Below, piece after piece: positions 27,782-32,162 of a stretch of 32,162 bases of DNA. The notes under the pieces were generated by a model. The model did no database searches. It saw nothing but the letters and a program-made list of their open reading frames with translations, and had not been told where the DNA came from. Source of the DNA: Lachnospiraceae bacterium (lineage in GTDB: Bacteria; Bacillota; Clostridia; Lachnospirales; Lachnospiraceae); assembly GCA_020860645.1 (NCBI GenBank), contig JAJBTX010000005.1, positions 1-32,162 on the forward strand. The letters run 5' to 3'. Position 1 is the stretch's first letter; each line of letters opens with the position of its first letter. Position numbers and translations under genes: made by a program.

Positions 27782-29075
27782 AATGATGACTCCTTATCAA
27801 ACGCTTCAGACTCCCGACCAGATAGAGCGATCCCACGCAGAACAGGATCCCGTCTCCTCTGCCTTCGAGCGCCTGCCCGAACGCCTCCTGCACAGCCGGA
27901 TATTCCAGAACGGGCCGGTCCGTATACCTGCGGAACAGTTCGCCCAGCTCCGCGGCCGGAACCTTCCGGTCGGACTCCACCTCCGTCACGATCACGCGCC
28001 GGAAATCAATACCCTCACAGATCTCCCGGATCATCCCCTCATAGTCCTTCTCCTTCACGCAGGAAAAGAGGAGGGAAACCTCCGTATCCGCGCCGATTCT
28101 CCGGGCGGTCTTCACAAACTCTTCCACCCCGGAATCGTTGTGCGCTCCATCGAGGATCACGCCCGGCAGCACAGTCTCCATGCGGCCCTGCCAGCGCATC
28201 CGCTTCATGCCGAGGCGGATCTCATCCTCTGTCAGCGAAAGATCCATGACCTCCGCCGCCGTCACTGCCTCGCAGGCATTCATGACCTGATACTCGGCAA
28301 CCGTGTCGATGGAAATATCCATAGAATCATAATACCCAGTATGGATTGAAAAATCAATCGTTTTCTGGCTGTTCCCAAAAATTTTATACATATCCGGACG
28401 GACAGCGTAGGCTTCCGCATGCATTTCGGCCGCTTTCGCCCGGATCACCTCCGAAACGTCCGCGCGCGTGGCGTCATAGACGACCGGGCAGCCTTCCTTG
28501 ATGATGCCCGCCTTCTCGCCCGCGATCGCCGCGTACGTATCGCCGAGATACTCCGTATGCTCGAGGCTGATCGAGGTAATCACGCTGACCAGCGGCTTCT
28601 CGATCGCGTTCGTCGCGTCGAAGCGCCCGCCAAGGCCGGTCTCCAGCACCAGGTATTCCACCTCCGCCTTCGCGAAAATCCGGATGCCCATCAGAAACAG
28701 CAGCTCGAAATAAGTCGGATGCGCGAAGCTCTCCGGGCGCTCCTCAAGCAGCTCCCGCACCATCGCCATCACCACCTCAAAGGCGTCCAGAAATTCCTCG
28801 TCCGTGACATACTCCTCGTCAATGCAGAAGCGCTCGTTGACCTTCTCCAGATGCGGAGAAGTAAAGAGTCCCACATGCTTCCCGGCCACCCGCAGAATAG
28901 ACGAAAGATATGCGCAGACCGAGCCCTTGCCGTTCGAGCCTGCGACGTGGATCAGCTTCATGCGCCGCTCCGGATGCCCCATGCACTCCAGCACCGCGCG
29001 CGTATTGTCAAGCGTGTTCTTTTTGGTAAATCTGGGCGTATCGTCGATGTACGCCACCGCTTCTTCGTAAGTCAT
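27774..29075 (-). CDS. folC: Folylpolyglutamate synthase / dihydrofolate synthase
   Basis: HVAGSNGKGSVCAYLSSILRVAGKHVGLFTSPHL, VLETGLGGRFDATNAI, ILDGAHNDSG. Confidence 0.95.
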   Translation of the reverse strand: MTYEEAVAYIDDTPRFTKKNTLDNTRAVLECMGHPERRMKLIHVAGSNGKGSVCAYLSSILRVAGKHVGLFTSPHLEKVNERFCIDEEYVTDEEFLDAFEVVMAMVRELLEERPESFAHPTYFELLFLMGIRIFAKAEVEYLVLETGLGGRFDATNAIEKPLVSVITSISLEHTEYLGDTYAAIAGEKAGIIKEGCPVVYDATRADVSEVIRAKAAEMHAEAYAVRPDMYKIFGNSQKTIDFSIHTGYYDSMDISIDTVAEYQVMNACEAVTAAEVMDLSLTEDEIRLGMKRMRWQGRMETVLPGVILDGAHNDSGVEEFVKTARRIGADTEVSLLFSCVKEKDYEGMIREICEGIDFRRVIVTEVESDRKVPAAELGELFRRYTDRPVLEYPAVQEAFGQALEGRGDGILFCVGSLYLVGSLKRLIRSHHYA

Positions 29076-29144
29076 TCTCTTTCCTGTCTCCGTCTTACTG
29101 TCTTACCAGTCAAGATATAAACCCGGCGATTCGCCGCCCCGTCA

Positions 29145-31781
29145 TCAGGCTCCCAACTGCTTTAAGCGCTCCTTCACCTGCTCCATCATCTGCGTGTACT
29201 TTTCGAGCTTTCCGCGCTCCTCCTGGATCTTCGCCTCCGGCGCGCGGCTTAAGAATTTCTCATTGTTCAGCATGCCGTTCACGCGGGCGAGCTCGCCGGT
29301 CAGGCGCTTCTCTTCCTTCCTCAGGCGTTCCTTCTCCTTTTCCACGTCCACGAGCTCCTCGAGCGGCATGTAGATCGCCGCCTCCGGGATCAGCGCGGAC
29401 ACCGCATCCGCTGGAATTCCCGTCTTGTCCGCCTGCACGATGACCTCGGACGCCGAGCCGAGCGCTGCAAAGAATACCCGGCTGTGCTCGAAAATGCCGC
29501 GCACCGTCTCATTCGCGGACACCACGTAGACCGTGGCCTTCCTGCTGTAGGGGACATCCATGCTCGTGCGCACCGCACGGATGACGCGGACGGCCTCCTT
29601 GATCGTCTCGACCGCTTTCTCCTCCTCCGGGAAGCTCCACTCGTCCCGGTAGACCGGCCAGTCGGAGATCATGATCGACTCCTCATCCGACAAATTGCAG
29701 AAAATCTCCTCGGTGATAAAGGGCATGAAAGGATGCAGCAGCTTCAGCGCCTGGATGAGTACATTTTTCAGCGTCCAGAGCGCCGCGGTCTTCGATCCGC
29801 TGCCCTCTTCCTTCAGGCGCGGCTTCACCATCTCGATATACCAGTCGCAGAATTCCTCCCAGATGAAATCGTAGACCTTCTGCACCGCGATGCCGAGCTC
29901 AAAGCTGTCCATATTGGCCGTGACCTCGCGCGCCAGGCTGTTCACCTTCGAGAGAATCCACTTATCCGCCTGGGTGAGCTCCTCCGCCGGTACCTCTCCG
30001 ATCTCCTCATCCGGCAGGTTCATCATGATAAATCTGGACGCATTCCAGACCTTGTTCGCAAAGTTGCGGCTCGACTCGACGCGCTCCATGTAGAAACGCA
30101 TGTCGTTGCCCGGCGCGTTGCCGGTCACGAGCGTCAGGCGCAGGGCGTCCGCGCCGTACTTGTCAATAATCTCCAGCGGATCGATGCCGTTTCCGAGCGA
30201 TTTGCTCATCTTGCGGCCCTGCGAATCGCGCACGAGGCCGTGGATCAGCACGTGGTGGAAGGGGCACTTCCCGGTCTGCTCATAGCCCGAGAACACCATG
30301 CGGATGACCCAGAAGAAAATAATATCATAGCCGGTCACCAACACATCCGTCGGGTAGAAATAGTCGAGATCCTCATTCTCCTTCGGCCAGCCGAGCGTCG
30401 AGAAGGGCCAGAGCGCCGAGGAAAACCAGGTGTCGAGCGTATCCGGATCCTGCGTCAGGTGCGTGCAGCCGCATTTCTCACATTTCTCCGGCATCGAGCG
30501 CGCTACTGTAATCTCGCCGCACTCATCACAGTAATAGGCGGGAATTCGGTGTCCCCACCAGAGCTGACGGGAAATACACCAGTCGCGGATATTTTCCAGC
30601 CAGTGCAGGTAAATCTTGTCAAAGCGCTCCGGCACAAAGGTCAGGTCGCCGTTCTTCACGGCCTCAATCGCCGGCTTCGCCATCTCCTCCATCTTCACGA
30701 ACCACTGCTGCTTGATCATCGGCTCAACCGTCGTGTGACAGCGGTCATGCGTGCCAACGTTGTGCACGTGATCCTCGACCTTCACGAGCAGCCCCTGCGC
30801 CTCAAGATCCGCCACCATGGCCTTCCGCGCCTCATAGCGGTCCATGCCATCGTACTTGCTGCCCGGGCAGTGGATCGTCGCGTCGTCGTTCATCATATTG
30901 ATCTCCGGAAGGTTATGCCGCTTGCCAACCTCGAAGTCGTTCGGATCGTGCGCAGGCGTGATCTTCACACAGCCGGTGCCGAATTCCTTGTCCACATACG
31001 GGTCGGCGATCACCGGAATCTCGCGGTCCGTCAGCGGGAGCTTCAGCATCTTTCCTACAAGATGCGTATAGCGCGCGTCGTCCGGATTCACCGCCACCGC
31101 CGTGTCGCCGAGCATCGTCTCCGGTCGGGTCGTCGCAATCTCGACGAAACCGCTGCCGTCGGCAATCGGGTAATTGATATGCCAGAAATGACCGGCCTGC
31201 TCCTCATGCTCGACCTCCGCGTCGGAAATCGAAGTCTGGCACACCGGGCACCAGTTGATGATGCGAGAACCCCGGTAGATATAACCTTTCTCATAGAGGC
31301 GCATGAACACCTCGAGCACCGCCTCCGAGCAGCCCTCGTCCATTGTAAAGCGCTCACGGTCCCAGTCGCAGGAGGAACCGATCTTCTTGAGCTGCTCGGT
31401 GATCGTGCGGCCGTACTCCTCGCGCCACTCCCAGGTTCTCTTGAGGAAGCCCTCGCGTCCGAGCTCGTTCTTGTCGATGCCCTCCTCGCGCAGCTGATTC
31501 GTCACCTTCACCTCGGTCGAGATGCTCGCGTGGTCCGTGCCGGGCTGCCACAGCGCATTGTAGCCCTGCATCCTCTTATAGCGGATCAGAATGTCCTGCA
31601 GCGTGTTGTCCAGCGCATGCCCCATGTGCAGCTTGCCCGTGATATTGGGCGGCGGCATGACAATGGTAAACGGCTTTTTGCTGCGGTCCGGCTCCGCGTG
31701 GAAATATTTTCTCCCCATCCACTTCGCATAGGTGCGATCCTCAATCTGCGACGGGTCGTAGGTCTTTGCCAGTTCTTTCAT
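29145..31781 (-). CDS. valS: Valine--tRNA ligase
   Basis: [22 protein letters not shown] (HIGH-type), [18 protein letters not shown] (KMSKS), C-terminal coiled coil; second ATG (31781) better spaced from AAAGGAG than 31787. Confidence 0.97.
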   Translation of the reverse strand: MKELAKTYDPSQIEDRTYAKWMGRKYFHAEPDRSKKPFTIVMPPPNITGKLHMGHALDNTLQDILIRYKRMQGYNALWQPGTDHASISTEVKVTNQLREEGIDKNELGREGFLKRTWEWREEYGRTITEQLKKIGSSCDWDRERFTMDEGCSEAVLEVFMRLYEKGYIYRGSRIINWCPVCQTSISDAEVEHEEQAGHFWHINYPIADGSGFVEIATTRPETMLGDTAVAVNPDDARYTHLVGKMLKLPLTDREIPVIADPYVDKEFGTGCVKITPAHDPNDFEVGKRHNLPEINMMNDDATIHCPGSKYDGMDRYEARKAMVADLEAQGLLVKVEDHVHNVGTHDRCHTTVEPMIKQQWFVKMEEMAKPAIEAVKNGDLTFVPERFDKIYLHWLENIRDWCISRQLWWGHRIPAYYCDECGEITVARSMPEKCEKCGCTHLTQDPDTLDTWFSSALWPFSTLGWPKENEDLDYFYPTDVLVTGYDIIFFWVIRMVFSGYEQTGKCPFHHVLIHGLVRDSQGRKMSKSLGNGIDPLEIIDKYGADALRLTLVTGNAPGNDMRFYMERVESSRNFANKVWNASRFIMMNLPDEEIGEVPAEELTQADKWILSKVNSLAREVTANMDSFELGIAVQKVYDFIWEEFCDWYIEMVKPRLKEEGSGSKTAALWTLKNVLIQALKLLHPFMPFITEEIFCNLSDEESIMISDWPVYRDEWSFPEEEKAVETIKEAVRVIRAVRTSMDVPYSRKATVYVVSANETVRGIFEHSRVFFAALGSASEVIVQADKTGIPADAVSALIPEAAIYMPLEELVDVEKEKERLRKEEKRLTGELARVNGMLNNEKFLSRAPEAKIQEERGKLEKYTQMMEQVKERLKQLGA

Positions 31782-31817
31782 AATCATCTGCTCCTTTGTC
31801 TTTGTTCCGTGGTAATA

Positions 31818-32065
31818 TAAAAGCGCCCTTCACACAGCATGCTGTGCAAAGGGCGACTTGATCGCGGTACCACCTTTTTTCATATGCGCCGGGGCGCATA
31901 CCTCTTTTTCCTTAACGCGGAACGCACGGGAACGCTTACACACTCTTCAGCGCTCCGGCGCCGAAGCGACCTTCGCCGCGTCCGTCCCGAAACCATCTCT
32001 CAGCCACGGATGGTTCTCTCTGACGGCGGTGCGCGCCTACTCCTCTTCTTCTCAGCCCTTTTCCA
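31818..32065 (-). promoter_or_regulatory. T-box riboswitch (valS leader)
   Basis: AGGTGGTACCGCGA (31862-31875), terminator CGCCCTT...AAGGGCG + TTTTAT; promoter TTGACA (32095-32100)-17-TAAACT (32072-32077); candidate GTC specifier at 31968-31970. Confidence 0.93.
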
Positions 32066-32162
32066 TCCCTCAGTTTAGATGGAAAAGAAGGCTTTGTCAA
32101 GAGGGCATTTCCTTGAGTTTCCGCAGGTTTATCCACCGTCGCCTTATTTACCCGGGCTCTTT

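Noticed and set aside
29484-31820. 778-aa plus-strand ORF antisense to valS
   Set aside because: Shadow ORF opposite valS; the translation has no recognisable domain

Overview
32 kb of a GC-rich, spore-forming Firmicutes (Clostridia, probably Lachnospiraceae-like) chromosome. Most genes are on the minus strand and most are housekeeping: nrdD, a CsoR-family repressor, asnS, pyk, guaB, truA, ecfT-ecfA2-ecfA1, a mazEF-type toxin-antitoxin pair, a cyclophilin, a cold-shock protein, T-box + aspS-gatCAB, a Zn-dependent PLC-like gene, spoVAD, spoVAC, an ABC-F ATPase, spoVAB, spoVAA, sigF-spoIIAB-spoIIAA, a zinc-ribbon/TPR membrane protein, folC and T-box + valS. I see no phage, CRISPR, rRNA or tRNA genes. 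The signals most worth a second look are mainly non-coding or architectural. They include a probable unannotated structured RNA between csp and gatB. Several families of palindromic repeats lie around aspS. The aspS T-box has a GAAC (Glu/Asn overlapping) specifier candidate. The spoVA cluster is split and partly inverted, and a perfect palindrome overlaps the mazEF -10 box. An overlooked 46-aa ORF is coupled to folC, and a terminator-like hairpin sits directly in front of spoIIAA. I found no clear-cut new defence or biosynthetic system. All calls come from reading the sequence and supplied translations; no searches or folding programs were run.
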